Assembly: GCF_011064545.1 (NCBI RefSeq)
Contig: NZ_JAAMFG010000036.1
Span: forward strand, 62,001 to 126,000
Reading direction: 5' to 3'
Length of the DNA stretch: 64,000 bases
Source of the DNA: Wenzhouxiangella sp. XN24
GTDB lineage: Bacteria > Pseudomonadota > Gammaproteobacteria > Steroidobacterales > XN24
A program made the position numbers and the translations under genes. This document shows positions 37,102 through 46,792 of the stretch, in pieces. A model generated the notes under the pieces. That model did no database searches, was not told the origin of the DNA, and worked only from the letters and a program-made list of their open reading frames with translations. Positions within the stretch are counted from its first letter, which is position 1. Every line of letters begins with the position of its first letter.

Positions 37102-38871
37102 ATGAACATGGCCACTTTGCTCGAAGTCCTGAGGATCGCGCGGATTGCCCTGGTTGCTGCAATCGGCACGGCGGCGCTCACTGCCTGCGGCCAACCGCAG
37201 GAGAGCAGCCCAGCGGAGGTGGCGGTGGCGGTGCCGGTCGAGGCCGCCGAGGTGATCTATTACGGCGGCGACATCCTGACACTGGACGCCGACAACACGG
37301 TCGCCGAAGCGCTGGCAGTCGCGGACGGCCGGATTCTCGCCGCAGGCCGGGCCAAGACGGTATTCACCCACCATACCGATGCGACCGAAGTGATCGACCT
37401 GGGAGGCCGCACCATGGCGCCCGGCTTCATCGACGGCCACAGCCACTACTTCAATGCCCTGTTCCTGGCCGAGCAGGTCAACCTGTACCCACCGCCGGCC
37501 GGGCCGGGCGCCGATGTCGACAGCATCGTCGCCGAGCTCCAGCGTTTCGCCGCCGCGAGTGAGATTCCTGCAGGGCAGATGATCATGGCGTACGGCTATG
37601 ACGACACGGTCATGCCGGACGGACGCCTGCTCAACCGTGACGACCTGGATGCGGCCTTTCCGGACAACCCGGTGCGCGTCGACCACATCTCAATGCACGG
37701 CGCGGTGCTGAACAGCCGGGCGCTCGAGCACTACGGCATCGGCGCCGAGACCGAAACGCCGCCGGGCGGCGTCATCGTCCGCAAGCCGGGTACGAACGAG
37801 CCCTGGGGGCTGATCATGGAGACCGCCTTCCTCCCGGTCTTCGAGCAGACGCCGCCGCTTACGCCGGAGCAGGAGATCGCGGGAACCCAGGCGGCGCACC
37901 GCATGTACGCCGCAGCCGGTATCACCACGGCCCAGGAAGGCGCCACGCACCTGCACCAGCTCCAGGCGCTCACACGCGCGGCGGACGCCGGCGCCCACAG
38001 CATCGATGTCGTGGTCTTCCCCTTCATCACCGACGTGGACAAGATCCTGGCCGAGTTCCCGCTCGAGCTGTGGGGCGAGTACCGGAAGCGACTGAAGATC
38101 GGCGGCGTCAAGATCACCATCGACGGCTCTCCACAGGGCCGCACCGCTGCCTTCACGACGCCGTACCTGACGGGCGGCCCGAGCGGCGAGGAGAACTGGA
38201 AAGGCGAGCTGTTCGCCCCGCAGGAAGTCATCAACCAGGGCCTGAAAAAGGTCTATGGGCTCGGCGTGCCGGTGACGTTCCACGTCAATGGCGATGCGGC
38301 GATCGACTCGCTGATCACGGCCCACGAGTTCGCGGCGGCCGACGATCCGACCCGGTACCGCAACGTCACGGCAATCCACGCCCAGTTCACCCGCCGCGAC
38401 CAGATCGACGCCTTCGTCGAGTACCAGATCAGGCCCTCCTTCTACACGCTGCACACCTACTATTTCGCGGAGGCGCATATTGCGAACCGCGGGCCGGAGC
38501 AGGCGGCGTACATCAGCCCGATCCGCGACTCGATCGACGCCGGCCTGCGGCCGACCAACCACACCGATGCACCCGTGGTACCCCTCGACCAGATGTTCAT
38601 GCTCTGGTCGGCGGTCAACCGCGTCTCCCGGGCCGGCGACGAGATCGGGCCCGGCCAAAGGATCACGCCGCTGGAAGGGCTGAAGGCGATGACGCTATGG
38701 GCGGCCGAGCAGTATGGCGAGCAGGACAGCAAGGGCTCGCTGGAGGCCGGCAAGGTCGCCGACCTGGTGATCCTGAACCGTAATCCGCTGGCGGTGGATC
38801 CGATGTCAATCAAGGACATCCGGATCGTCGAGACCATCAAGGACGGGCGTACGGTCTATCGGGCCGAATGA
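37102..38871 (+). CDS. Amidohydrolase lipoprotein (YtcJ-like)
   Basis: A 589-residue amidohydrolase-3 family protein and paralogue of the gene at 34343. The N-terminus is a lipoprotein signal with lipidated Cys29 (LTACG). The metal motif is in IDGHSHYF, further ligands are in FHVNGDA, and the Asp is in TNHTDAPVV. GSLEAGKVADLVILN precedes the C-terminal IKDGRTVYRAE. A near copy of the last 93 bp of this gene is found at 43151-43243. It follows the outer-membrane protein by 39 bp and is likely co-transcribed. Confidence 0.87.
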   Translation: MNMATLLEVLRIARIALVAAIGTAALTACGQPQESSPAEVAVAVPVEAAEVIYYGGDILTLDADNTVAEALAVADGRILAAGRAKTVFTHHTDATEVIDLGGRTMAPGFIDGHSHYFNALFLAEQVNLYPPPAGPGADVDSIVAELQRFAAASEIPAGQMIMAYGYDDTVMPDGRLLNRDDLDAAFPDNPVRVDHISMHGAVLNSRALEHYGIGAETETPPGGVIVRKPGTNEPWGLIMETAFLPVFEQTPPLTPEQEIAGTQAAHRMYAAAGITTAQEGATHLHQLQALTRAADAGAHSIDVVVFPFITDVDKILAEFPLELWGEYRKRLKIGGVKITIDGSPQGRTAAFTTPYLTGGPSGEENWKGELFAPQEVINQGLKKVYGLGVPVTFHVNGDAAIDSLITAHEFAAADDPTRYRNVTAIHAQFTRRDQIDAFVEYQIRPSFYTLHTYYFAEAHIANRGPEQAAYISPIRDSIDAGLRPTNHTDAPVVPLDQMFMLWSAVNRVSRAGDEIGPGQRITPLEGLKAMTLWAAEQYGEQDSKGSLEAGKVADLVILNRNPLAVDPMSIKDIRIVETIKDGRTVYRAE

Positions 38872-38934
38872 CAGCGCGCACGCGACAAACTTAAAACAAG
38901 AATTCCTCATTTGATATCCCATTTGGAGAGAATC

Positions 38935-40482
38935 ATGAAAAGAACGCATACGCTGTTGATATTGCTCACCTTGTTTATCGCCGGCACGGCGCATGCGCAG
39001 CAGGCAGAGCGCCCCAACATCCTGGCCATCTGGGGCGACGATGTCGGCATGTGGAACATCAGTGCCTACCACCGGGGCATGATGGGCGGCACCACACCCA
39101 ATATCGACCGCATCGCTGCCGATGGCATGATTTTCATGGACCATTACGCGCATGCATCGTGCACCGCCGGCCGCGCTTCCTTCATCACCGGCCAGTACCC
39201 GATGCGAACCGGGCTGAGCACGGTCGGGCTGCCGGGCGCGCCGCAGGGCCTGCAGAAGGAAGACCCGACGCTCGCTGAGCTGCTGAAACCCATGGGGTAC
39301 GCCACCGGCCAGTTCGGCAAGAACCACCTCGGCGACCTCGACGAGTACCTGCCGACTGCGCATGGTTTCGATGAGTTTTTCGGCATTCTTTACCATCTCA
39401 ATGCCGGTGAATATCCCGAGCAGATCGACTATCCGCAAGACCCTGAAGCCATCGCCCGCTTCGGCTTCGACAAGCAACGCGGCGTGATTCACTCGCGGCG
39501 GCTGGCCGATGGCAGCCAAGAAGTGAAAGACCTGGGTCCGTTCGGTCGGGAACGCCAGCGCACCCTCGAGAGTGAAGTTCTCGAACAGTCCAAGCGCTTC
39601 ATCCGCGACGCCGTCGGCGCCGGCCAGCCATTTTTTGTCTGGCACAACACCACGCGCATGCACTACCGGACCAACCTTTCGACGGAGTATGACGGCAAGA
39701 CGGGCCTCGGCGTATATGCCGATGGCATGGCTGAACTCGACGATATTGTCGGGGAGTTGCTCGACCTGCTGGACGAGCTCGGCGTGGCCGAAAACACGAT
39801 CGTGATGTTCGCGACCGACAACGGGGCTGCGTCCAACTCCTGGCCGGATGGCGGAAATCATCCGTTCCGGGGCGAAAAGGGCGCGGGCGGCTACGAAGGC
39901 GGCTATCGGGTCCCGGTGATGGTGAAGTGGGACGGGCGCATTCCCGCGGGCGTGGCTACGGGCGAATTCATGAGCATGGAAGACTGGGTGCCCACCTTCA
40001 TGTCTTTTCTCGGCCAGCCCGACCTGAAGGACGAATTGAAGTCCGGCAAAAAGGTCGGCGCACGCCGATACAAAGTTCATCTCGACGGCTACGACCAGAG
40101 CGAGCTGGTTCTGCGCAACGGTGAATCGAAGCGCATGGACTACTACTACTTCACCGAAACCACCTTCCATGGACTCCGCTACGGTCCATGGAAACTGATG
40201 TATACGAAGCAGGATCAGTGGTTTCATTCCGGCCAGACCGTATTGAGCACGCCGTATATCACCAACCTCGATCTCGACCCCTTCGAGCGTTTTCACGAGG
40301 CCCGCGGCTATGAGGAGTGGCAGGAAAATCGTGCGTGGTTGTTCGGCCCAGCCATGATGCAGCTGGCGAGCTTCGTCGAGAGCTTCGAGGAGTTTCCTCC
40401 GCGGCAGCCGAGTTTTTCTCCCAAGGTGGACGACCTGAACTCCGTCCTGCAGAGAATGCGTAAGCAACCCGGAGCACGCTGA
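38935..40482 (+). CDS. Sulfatase, secreted
   Basis: A 515-residue type I sulfatase with a signal peptide (about 1-21, ending AHAQ). The formylglycine motif is C76-T-A-G-R80, the C-x-A-x-R variant that also serves as the modification site. Metal ligands include the GDD near residue 35 and ATDNGA further on. It hydrolyses sulfate esters, and an arylsulfatase is likely. The C-terminal region [19 protein letters not shown] is typical. TTGGAGAG precedes the ATG. A formylglycine-generating enzyme is needed but is not encoded in this window. The stop overlaps the aquaporin start by one base. Confidence 0.92.
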   Translation: MKRTHTLLILLTLFIAGTAHAQQAERPNILAIWGDDVGMWNISAYHRGMMGGTTPNIDRIAADGMIFMDHYAHASCTAGRASFITGQYPMRTGLSTVGLPGAPQGLQKEDPTLAELLKPMGYATGQFGKNHLGDLDEYLPTAHGFDEFFGILYHLNAGEYPEQIDYPQDPEAIARFGFDKQRGVIHSRRLADGSQEVKDLGPFGRERQRTLESEVLEQSKRFIRDAVGAGQPFFVWHNTTRMHYRTNLSTEYDGKTGLGVYADGMAELDDIVGELLDLLDELGVAENTIVMFATDNGAASNSWPDGGNHPFRGEKGAGGYEGGYRVPVMVKWDGRIPAGVATGEFMSMEDWVPTFMSFLGQPDLKDELKSGKKVGARRYKVHLDGYDQSELVLRNGESKRMDYYYFTETTFHGLRYGPWKLMYTKQDQWFHSGQTVLSTPYITNLDLDPFERFHEARGYEEWQENRAWLFGPAMMQLASFVESFEEFPPRQPSFSPKVDDLNSVLQRMRKQPGAR

Positions 40483-41171
40483 TGAAAAAATATGCGGCAG
40501 AGTTTGTCGGAACGTTCTGGCTGGTTCTCGGCGGTTGTGGCAGCGCAGTGCTTGCGGCAGCGTTCCCTGAAGTCGGTATCGGCCTCCTGGGTGTGTCGCT
40601 TGCCTTCGGCCTCACAGTACTCACCATGGCCTATGCGATCGGACACATATCAGGCTGTCACCTCAACCCGGCCGTTTCCGTCGGTCTGTGGGCGGGCGGG
40701 CGATTCCCGGCAAAGGAACTCATCCCTTACATCCTCGCCCAGGTGGTTGGCGGCATCGTGGCGGGAGGGATCCTTTACCTGATCGCCAGCGGCAAGGCCG
40801 GCTTTGACGTTGCCGACGGATTCGCCTCGAATGGTTACGGAGAGCACTCGCCGGGCGGTTACACGATGCAGGCGGCGTTGATCACCGAGATCGTCATGAC
40901 GATGATGTTCATCATTGTCATCCTCGGCGCCACCGATAAACGCGCCCCAGTTGGTTTCGCGCCGATAGCAATTGGCCTGTGCCTGACATTGATTCACCTG
41001 ATCAGTATTCCGGTGACCAACACCTCGGTGAATCCGGCGCGCAGCACCGGCGTGGCGCTCTACGTCGGGGACTGGGCGACTGCGCAACTCTGGCTCTTCT
41101 GGGTTGCACCGCTTATCGGCGGAGCTCTTGGGGCAGTTGTTTACCGTTTCATTGGCAAGTCCGACGATTGA
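40482..41171 (+). CDS. aqpZ: Aquaporin Z
   Basis: A 229-residue MIP-family water channel with six transmembrane helices and both NPA boxes, HLNPAVS (N62) and SVNPARS (about 186). His in the selectivity-filter helix and the short loops fit AqpZ rather than a glycerol facilitator. Its start overlaps the sulfatase stop by one base, and its stop overlaps the cytochrome start codon, so all three genes are coupled. Confidence 0.94.
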   Translation: MKKYAAEFVGTFWLVLGGCGSAVLAAAFPEVGIGLLGVSLAFGLTVLTMAYAIGHISGCHLNPAVSVGLWAGGRFPAKELIPYILAQVVGGIVAGGILYLIASGKAGFDVADGFASNGYGEHSPGGYTMQAALITEIVMTMMFIIVILGATDKRAPVGFAPIAIGLCLTLIHLISIPVTNTSVNPARSTGVALYVGDWATAQLWLFWVAPLIGGALGAVVYRFIGKSDD

Positions 41172-43081
41172 GCAACACTCTTGCCGCAACGTTCCTCGCG
41201 GCATCTGCCCTCGCGCAAGGCGCGCCTGCATATGTAGGGTCCAAGGCCTGCGCTGCCTGCCACGTGGAGGCAGCGCAGGCCTGGGCTGGCTCGCATCATG
41301 CGCTGGCCTGGACCTTGCCGTCTCACGAGACGGTGGCGGCTGATTTCGACGGCACCGAGTTCCGCCATGGGGACATGGTCGCCCGATTTCGCATCGAGGC
41401 CGACGGCTATCATGTGGCGGTGACTGAAAGCGACGGCGTCACGACCGACTACCGCGTACATTCCGTGGCCGGAATCGAACCGCTACAGCAGTACCTGCTC
41501 GAGACCGAGCCCGGTCGGCTGCAAAGCTTTGACGTGGTCTGGAATACGCAGGAGGATCGCTGGTTCCACCTGTATCCGGACCAGGTCCTGTCCCCTGACG
41601 ACGGCCTCCACTGGACCGGCCCCTACAAGAACTGGAATGCCCGCTGCGCCGAGTGCCATGCGACCGGCTTCACGAAGAACTATGACTCGGCAACGCGCCG
41701 CTACAGTTCTACGCAAAGCGAGATCGGAGTGGGTTGCGAGGCTTGCCACGGGCCGGGCTCGGCGCACCTCGAATGGACACAGTCGCAACAGTCATGGAAG
41801 GCAACGCCGGGGCTCGACGCCTATGGCTTTACCCAGGCCTTCAGAGATACCGAAGCGACGATCCAGCAGTGCGCGAGCTGCCATTCCCGGCGCGAAGCAC
41901 ATGACGATGCTTCTCCCCTCCCCGGCATGCCGTACTACGATGCCTATGGCCTCGCGCTCCTGCAGCCTGGCCTCTACCACGCGGACGGCCAGATCCTGGA
42001 TGAGGTCTACGTCTACGGCTCCTTCCTGCAGGCGAAGAAGTACGCCAGGGGCGTCGGCTGCCTGAGTTGCCATGACGCCCATAGCGGGAGACCTCCCGCC
42101 GAGGGCAACGCCATTTGCACACAATGCCATGCGCCTGCCGGCAACCCTGACTTCCCGACCGTCCGGCGGGCAGAGTACGACACCCCCGCACATCACTTCC
42201 ACGCGCCGGACTCTGCGGGCGCTCAGTGCAAGAACTGCCACACCCCCGAGAGCGTATACATGGGCAATGACTGGCGCGCGGATCATTCCTTCCGCATCCC
42301 GCGCCCGGATCTGTCCGCCGTAAGCGGTGCGCCGGATGCATGCACCCGCTGCCACACTGGTCGCTCATTCGACTGGGCAGCGGCAGAGATAGTGGCGCGC
42401 TACCCCGAGAGTCGCAACCGCGGGCGGCATTTCGGGCACGTCCTCGCCGCTGGTCGCGCGGATCCGACGGCCGCGCAAGAAGACCTGGCTTTGCTTGCCG
42501 AGGACGGAACGCAAGCCGGTATAGTGCGGGCCAGCGCGATGTGGCTGCTCGAGGGCGCGTCCACTCCGGCGCTGGCCGAGCGCCTCGCGCCGTTACTGTC
42601 GGATCGAGATCCGCTGCTGCGGGCCGCTGCAGTGCGGCTGCAGCGCTCCGCCCCGCCCGAGCAGCAGATCATGCGCCTGCTCGAGGCGCTGGCCGATCCG
42701 GTCCGCAGTGTGCGGATGGCAGCCGCGCAAGCACTGCTGGGCGCACCGATCGCGCGGCTGCCGCGAGCCACGCAGGCACACCTGGATGCAGCCATGGCAG
42801 AGTGGCGCGCCGCCCTGGCCAGCCGTGTCGACTTTCCGGAGACCCACCTGCAGCTGGCCGGCGCAGCCCTGACACTGCGGGCGTTGCCTCAGGCCGAAGC
42901 CGCCTTGCGCGAAACCGTCTACCTCGACGGCCAGCGTGTCGAAGCCTGGATCATGCTCGTGCGGATCGCCGCCGCCACCCGCGGCGCAGAAGCTGCTCGC
43001 GCAACTCTTGCAGAAGCCCTCGCCGCCATGCCGCAAGACCCTGTTCTCCTCACCCTCCGCGAGGACCTCAAAGGACGCTGA
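41168..43081 (+). CDS. Octaheme cytochrome c with HEAT/TPR tail
   Basis: A 637-residue exported multiheme protein with eight CxxCH sites: CAACH, CAECH, CEACH, CASCH, CLSCH, CTQCH, CKNCH and CTRCH. All lie in about residues 28-395, as in cytochrome c554-like domains. A helical HEAT/TPR-type region follows (about 430-635). The only start consistent with the gene order is TTG 41168, which overlaps the aqpZ stop. The resulting signal peptide ([20 protein letters not shown]) lacks N-terminal positive charge, so the start is uncertain. It acts in the periplasm in electron transfer; redox partner unknown. Confidence 0.82.
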   Translation: MSNTLAATFLAASALAQGAPAYVGSKACAACHVEAAQAWAGSHHALAWTLPSHETVAADFDGTEFRHGDMVARFRIEADGYHVAVTESDGVTTDYRVHSVAGIEPLQQYLLETEPGRLQSFDVVWNTQEDRWFHLYPDQVLSPDDGLHWTGPYKNWNARCAECHATGFTKNYDSATRRYSSTQSEIGVGCEACHGPGSAHLEWTQSQQSWKATPGLDAYGFTQAFRDTEATIQQCASCHSRREAHDDASPLPGMPYYDAYGLALLQPGLYHADGQILDEVYVYGSFLQAKKYARGVGCLSCHDAHSGRPPAEGNAICTQCHAPAGNPDFPTVRRAEYDTPAHHFHAPDSAGAQCKNCHTPESVYMGNDWRADHSFRIPRPDLSAVSGAPDACTRCHTGRSFDWAAAEIVARYPESRNRGRHFGHVLAAGRADPTAAQEDLALLAEDGTQAGIVRASAMWLLEGASTPALAERLAPLLSDRDPLLRAAAVRLQRSAPPEQQIMRLLEALADPVRSVRMAAAQALLGAPIARLPRATQAHLDAAMAEWRAALASRVDFPETHLQLAGAALTLRALPQAEAALRETVYLDGQRVEAWIMLVRIAAATRGAEAARATLAEALAAMPQDPVLLTLREDLKGR

Positions 43082-43150
43082 CCACAAGTCTCGAGGCGGC
43101 TGTACGCTGAGACGTCCAGGCTCCTACAGCAACACCATCGCCGCCAGGAC

Positions 43151-43243
43151 CGCAATCCGCTGGCGGTGGATCCGATGTCAATCAAGGACATCAGGGTGAT
43201 CGAGACCATCAAGGACGGGCGCACGGTCTTTCGGGCGCAGTGA
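43151..43243 (+). pseudogene. Remnant of an amidohydrolase 3' end
   Basis: These 93 bp match the last 93 bp of the amidohydrolase at 37102-38871 (38779-38871) at about 83 positions by hand alignment, including a 39-base identical run. They read RNPLAVDPMSIKDIR...KDGRTVFRAQ-stop in frame. No start or upstream body is present. The rest of the 304-bp gap between the cytochrome and the XRE gene holds the promoter/operator region and nothing else that I can recognise. Confidence 0.85.
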
Positions 43244-43304
43244 CATCGAGCTGAGTCTCCCTATGCCTCCCGGCGCCAGCCGGGGGGCTGCCCCGCGCTT
43301 GGGG

Positions 43305-43351
43305 TTGACATCCTTTTCGTAATTAATATTATGATTAACGTAAATTAATTA
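43305..43351 (+). promoter_or_regulatory. AT-rich promoter with palindromic operator
   Basis: TTGACA (43305-43310) and TATTAT (43327-43332) with 16-bp spacing form a good sigma70 promoter for the XRE gene. A perfect inverted repeat TAATTAAT (43320-43327) / ATTAATTA (43344-43351), arms 16 bp apart, covers the -10 and start region. This is what an autorepressor operator would look like. The AT richness contrasts sharply with the surrounding DNA. Confidence 0.55.
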
Positions 43352-43385
43352 TTGTTATTCATTTCCCAGGCGCTGGCGGGACGAA

Positions 43386-43613
43386 ATGAGCATCCGCATC
43401 AACCTCGATATCGAGCTGGCCCGGCAAAAAATGTCGCTGACGGAACTGTCGCAGCGAGTGGGCGTTTCGATGACCAACCTGTCCCTGCTCAAGACCGGCA
43501 AGGTCAAGGCGATCCGCTTCAGCACGCTCGAAGCCATCTGTCGGGCGCTGGATTGCCAGCCCGGCGACCTGCTCGAGTACGTCCCCGACGGTCCGCATGG
43601 AGACCCACGATGA
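43386..43613 (+). CDS. XRE-family HTH regulator (YozG-like)
   Basis: A 75-residue Cro/CI-type helix-turn-helix protein (LTELSQRVGVSMTNLSLLKTGKVKAIRFSTLEAICRALDCQPGDLLEY). The small size and C-terminal QPGDLLEYVP fit the YozG-like group that usually accompanies DUF2975-type membrane proteins. Its stop overlaps the start of the membrane protein gene (ATGA). It probably binds the palindrome at 43320-43351. Confidence 0.88.
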   Translation: MSIRINLDIELARQKMSLTELSQRVGVSMTNLSLLKTGKVKAIRFSTLEAICRALDCQPGDLLEYVPDGPHGDPR

Positions 43614-44218
43614 ACCGTACCTACGCCCTGCCCGGCTACACCGCCATCGCGCTCGCCGTGCTGTTTCCCATCTATTGGGTGTCCACGCTCGGCCTGGGAG
43701 AACAATCCCTCCTCGACGCGTTCATCGCCGACCTCAATCGCGTCAGCGCGCGGGACGCCCTGTTCGTCCTGATCGGCGTGATGGAAATCTATATTTACCT
43801 CGCCCTGCGCAAGGTGCTGCTGGAACACCTGCACGGCGGCGTGCCTGCCATCATGTTGTTGCTCATGGCCATCGTCGTGGGCCTGTTTCACGCCACGGTG
43901 CTGTTCGACGTCGTCCTCGCGTTCACGCCGGACCTGGCGGAGTCCACCCGCGAAGCCCTGGGCACGACAAGCGCCGTCATCGCGATTTCAGGGCTGTTCG
44001 TCTACACCGTGCTCGCCTCGATCCTGTCGATCGTCCTGCTGGTGGGCAAGATCGAACTTCCGCCCCTGCTGAAGGTGTTCGCGGTGCTGCTGTTGGCCTG
44101 CTGCCTGCTGCAGTTCACCGTCGTGCTCGGCGTCGTCAACATCTTCCTGTTCCCGGTCGTTTTGCTGGTGCTCGCGGTGTTCTTCCTGCGCGGCGGCCAC
44201 GAGGTGGAGGTCGTCTGA
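43610..44218 (+). CDS. Membrane protein paired with XRE regulator
   Basis: A 202-residue inner-membrane protein with five to six hydrophobic helices. Translationally coupled to the preceding XRE gene by ATGA. This arrangement is shared with DUF2975-type proteins, but I cannot confirm the family by eye. ATG 43610 is chosen for the coupling and because upstream frame content is not membrane-like. Function unknown; may modulate the regulator or be its only target. Confidence 0.75.
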   Translation: MNRTYALPGYTAIALAVLFPIYWVSTLGLGEQSLLDAFIADLNRVSARDALFVLIGVMEIYIYLALRKVLLEHLHGGVPAIMLLLMAIVVGLFHATVLFDVVLAFTPDLAESTREALGTTSAVIAISGLFVYTVLASILSIVLLVGKIELPPLLKVFAVLLLACCLLQFTVVLGVVNIFLFPVVLLVLAVFFLRGGHEVEVV

Positions 44219-44328
44219 CTGCGGGCCCCGCGCAACCTCCGGGGCGGTTGGCGTTTTGACTTGCCGCCTGTAGGCTTGATCGCGTCCTTGACGGAAGCAG
44301 CGTTGACGAACGAGCACGGGATCACGGC

Positions 44329-46548
44329 ATGCCATCTTTCTTCTCCGAGCTGAAGCGACGCAACGTCATCCGCATCGCCTTGTTCTACGGTGCGGGCGCC
44401 TGGCTGGTGCTGCAGGTGGCCGACGTGTTGCTCGGCATCGTCGATGCGCCGGAAGGTTCGCTGCGGCTGCTGGCGATCGTGCTGGCGCTCGGCTTTCCCT
44501 TCGCCCTCGTGCTGGCCTGGGCCTTCGAGATCACGCCCGAAGGAATCAGGCGCGACCGCGACGGAGGAACGGACGGCCGCGCCTCGGCGGAAGCGGGACG
44601 AAAGCTCAATATCGCGACCATCATCGTGCTGCTGCTGGCCATCGCGCTGCTGTCCTGGAACATGTTCGGCGCGCGCGAGACCACGCCGGGCATGGCGACA
44701 ACCGCGCCGGCCGGGACGCCGTCGATGGAGCCGCGCGACCTGTCCATCGCGGTGCTGCCTTTCGTCAACATGTCGCAAGATCCGGATAATGAGTATTTCT
44801 CGGAAGGCCTTTCCGAAGAGGTCCTCAACGTCCTGGCGCGCATCGACGATTTCCGCGTGGCCGGGCGCACCTCTTCTTTCGCCTTCAAGAACCAGAACCA
44901 GGACCTGCGCGCCATCGGCGAACGCCTCAGCGTGGCGAACATCCTCGAGGGCAGCGTGCGGCGCCAGGACGACCGGGTGCGGGTCACGGCCCAGTTGATC
45001 GACGCGCGGACCGGTTACCACCTGTGGTCGGACACCTACGACCGCCGGCTGGACGACATCTTCGCCATCCAGGACGACATCGCCACCGAGGTGGTGCGGG
45101 CGCTGCGCAGGACCTTGCTGCCCGGAGACACGGAGGTCATCAGCCAGAGCGCCAAGGGCGACGTCGAAGCCTATAACCTCTACCTGCGCGGCCAATTCCA
45201 CGCGCGCCTGCGCACCCCCGAGGGCCTCCGTCGTGCCCTCGAGGAGTTCCAGCAAGCCATCCTGGTAGATCCCGAGTACGCGCCGCCCTACGCGGGGATC
45301 GCCATGGTTTATGCCCTGCTGGACAACTACAACTACCGTAGCCTGGACGAAACCGGCCCCCTGGCCAACAGGGCCCTGGAACGCGCGCTCGAGATCGATC
45401 CCGACAGCGACGATGCATGGGCCGTGAAGGGCTTGTTGCTCGGCCAGGGACCGGATGCGAGGGAACGGAGCGACGAGGCGCGAGCCGCGCTGGAGCGCGC
45501 GGTGGCCATCAATCCGAACAACGCCTTCGCGCACCTGTGGCTGGTCGGCACGCTATTCCCGGACTACGAGGCCGGCCGCGATGCCCTCCAGCGCGCCTAC
45601 GCGGTCGACCCGCTGTCGCCTGTCATCGTCTACCGGCAGGTCATGTGGGCACTGTCCGAAGGGGACGAAGCGGCGATCGAGCGTTACCTGGGGGAATTGC
45701 GCGAGGTGGCGCCGGAATGGTTCATGACCTGGGCCGCGACCGGCCTCGTGGACTTGCAACAAGGGCGACTCGCCGACGCGGCCAGCACCCTCGCGCACGC
45801 CCGGACGCTGAATCCGGAACACCGCAGCACGCTTGTACAGGAGGCCACCGCGCTCGAGGCACTCGGATACGACGCGCGCGCCGAACAGTTGCTGATGGAT
45901 GCCGTCAAACAGACCGACAGCCCCGACCTCGAGCTCGAGCTGGCCGGTTTCAAGACGCGCCGCGCGATCGAGACGGGGGGCATGGCTGCGGGCCTGGCGA
46001 CGTACCGCGAAGCGACCCGCCTTATGCAGACGAGCAATACGCAAGTGATCGGCGAGCTTGCGTCGCTGGAAATCGCGGCGGGCGAACCGGCAGCCGCCGA
46101 GCAGCGATTGAGAGAGCTGCTTGACATTTCGCCGCAGGAAATGCCGTCCTGCGACGCGCCGCAGGAACTGGCGCCCTGCATAGGACTGCTCATGGCGATC
46201 AACAACCAGGCGCGTCCGCAGGAGGCCATGGAAGTTGCGATCCGGATCCAGGCTCTCGTGAACGGGATGCGCGCGCAGCGTATCCGAATGACGGGAAGCA
46301 TTACCCTGCTCGAGAACTACATCGAGCACGTGCTTGACGAAAGCGAAGCCGAGAGTCCGGAAGCCGCCGCAGCTCGGGCCATCGAGCACGGCTGGCGGGC
46401 ACCGATCCCGGCGCTCCGCTGGATGTTGGCTGAGAACGTGGATGACGCGACAGCCGAGCGCATCGTCGCGATGATGGACGACGTGCTTAAAGCCGAGCGG
46501 GCACGTTACGACCTGATGCAAAGCGAGCCCCCTCCGGATATTCGCTGA
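44329..46548 (+). CDS. Membrane-anchored TolB-like / TPR protein
   Basis: A 739-residue protein. The N-terminal FFSELKRRNVIRIALFYGAGAWLVLQVAD is a hallmark of membrane versions of this family. Hydrophobic helices lie at about 14-34, 44-66 and 98-113. The TolB/FlgO-like domain (about 138-270, IAVLPFVNMSQDPDNEYFSEGLSEEVL) closely parallels that of the TIR proteins at 1 and 50680. TPR units fill about 285-700. Function unknown; a scaffold or sensor facing the periplasm is possible. Confidence 0.83.
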   Translation: MPSFFSELKRRNVIRIALFYGAGAWLVLQVADVLLGIVDAPEGSLRLLAIVLALGFPFALVLAWAFEITPEGIRRDRDGGTDGRASAEAGRKLNIATIIVLLLAIALLSWNMFGARETTPGMATTAPAGTPSMEPRDLSIAVLPFVNMSQDPDNEYFSEGLSEEVLNVLARIDDFRVAGRTSSFAFKNQNQDLRAIGERLSVANILEGSVRRQDDRVRVTAQLIDARTGYHLWSDTYDRRLDDIFAIQDDIATEVVRALRRTLLPGDTEVISQSAKGDVEAYNLYLRGQFHARLRTPEGLRRALEEFQQAILVDPEYAPPYAGIAMVYALLDNYNYRSLDETGPLANRALERALEIDPDSDDAWAVKGLLLGQGPDARERSDEARAALERAVAINPNNAFAHLWLVGTLFPDYEAGRDALQRAYAVDPLSPVIVYRQVMWALSEGDEAAIERYLGELREVAPEWFMTWAATGLVDLQQGRLADAASTLAHARTLNPEHRSTLVQEATALEALGYDARAEQLLMDAVKQTDSPDLELELAGFKTRRAIETGGMAAGLATYREATRLMQTSNTQVIGELASLEIAAGEPAAAEQRLRELLDISPQEMPSCDAPQELAPCIGLLMAINNQARPQEAMEVAIRIQALVNGMRAQRIRMTGSITLLENYIEHVLDESEAESPEAAAARAIEHGWRAPIPALRWMLAENVDDATAERIVAMMDDVLKAERARYDLMQSEPPPDIR

Positions 46549-46609
46549 CGCGAGAATCTCACCGGAAAACCTTCGGTACATACCTATCGGGTTCGTCGCC
46601 ACGGGACGC

Positions 46610-46615
46610 TAGAAT
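46610..46615 (+). promoter_or_regulatory. Putative -10 before riboswitch
   Basis: TAGAAT places a transcription start near 46622, exactly where the riboswitch structure begins. No clear -35 is visible. Confidence 0.4.
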
Positions 46616-46621
46616 CGATCG

Positions 46622-46740
46622 GGTCACTGGGGAGTAGCCGCTCTTCGCCCGAAGAGGCCTGCGCCAACATACTCGGCCGGATGGCCGTGGTGCAGGCAGT
46701 CCTTGGACCTGGCAAGACCTTTGACCATGCTGCCTCTGCT
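46622..46740 (+). promoter_or_regulatory. yybP-ykoY Mn2+ riboswitch
   Basis: Conserved elements appear in order: GGGGAGTAGCC (46629-46639), a hairpin (CTCTTCGCCCGAAGAG), CCAACATACTCGGCC (46663-46677), a variable stem, and GACCTTTGACCATG near the 3' side. These match the L1 and L3 metal-binding loops of the yybP-ykoY family, which binds Mn2+ and turns on Mn exporters. The downstream gene is a GDT1-type exporter, a classic partner. Confidence 0.88.
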
Positions 46741-46792
46741 CGGCCGGGGACGCAGCGTGGTCATGCGTCTTGATTCCGGCCCGGGACATCCG

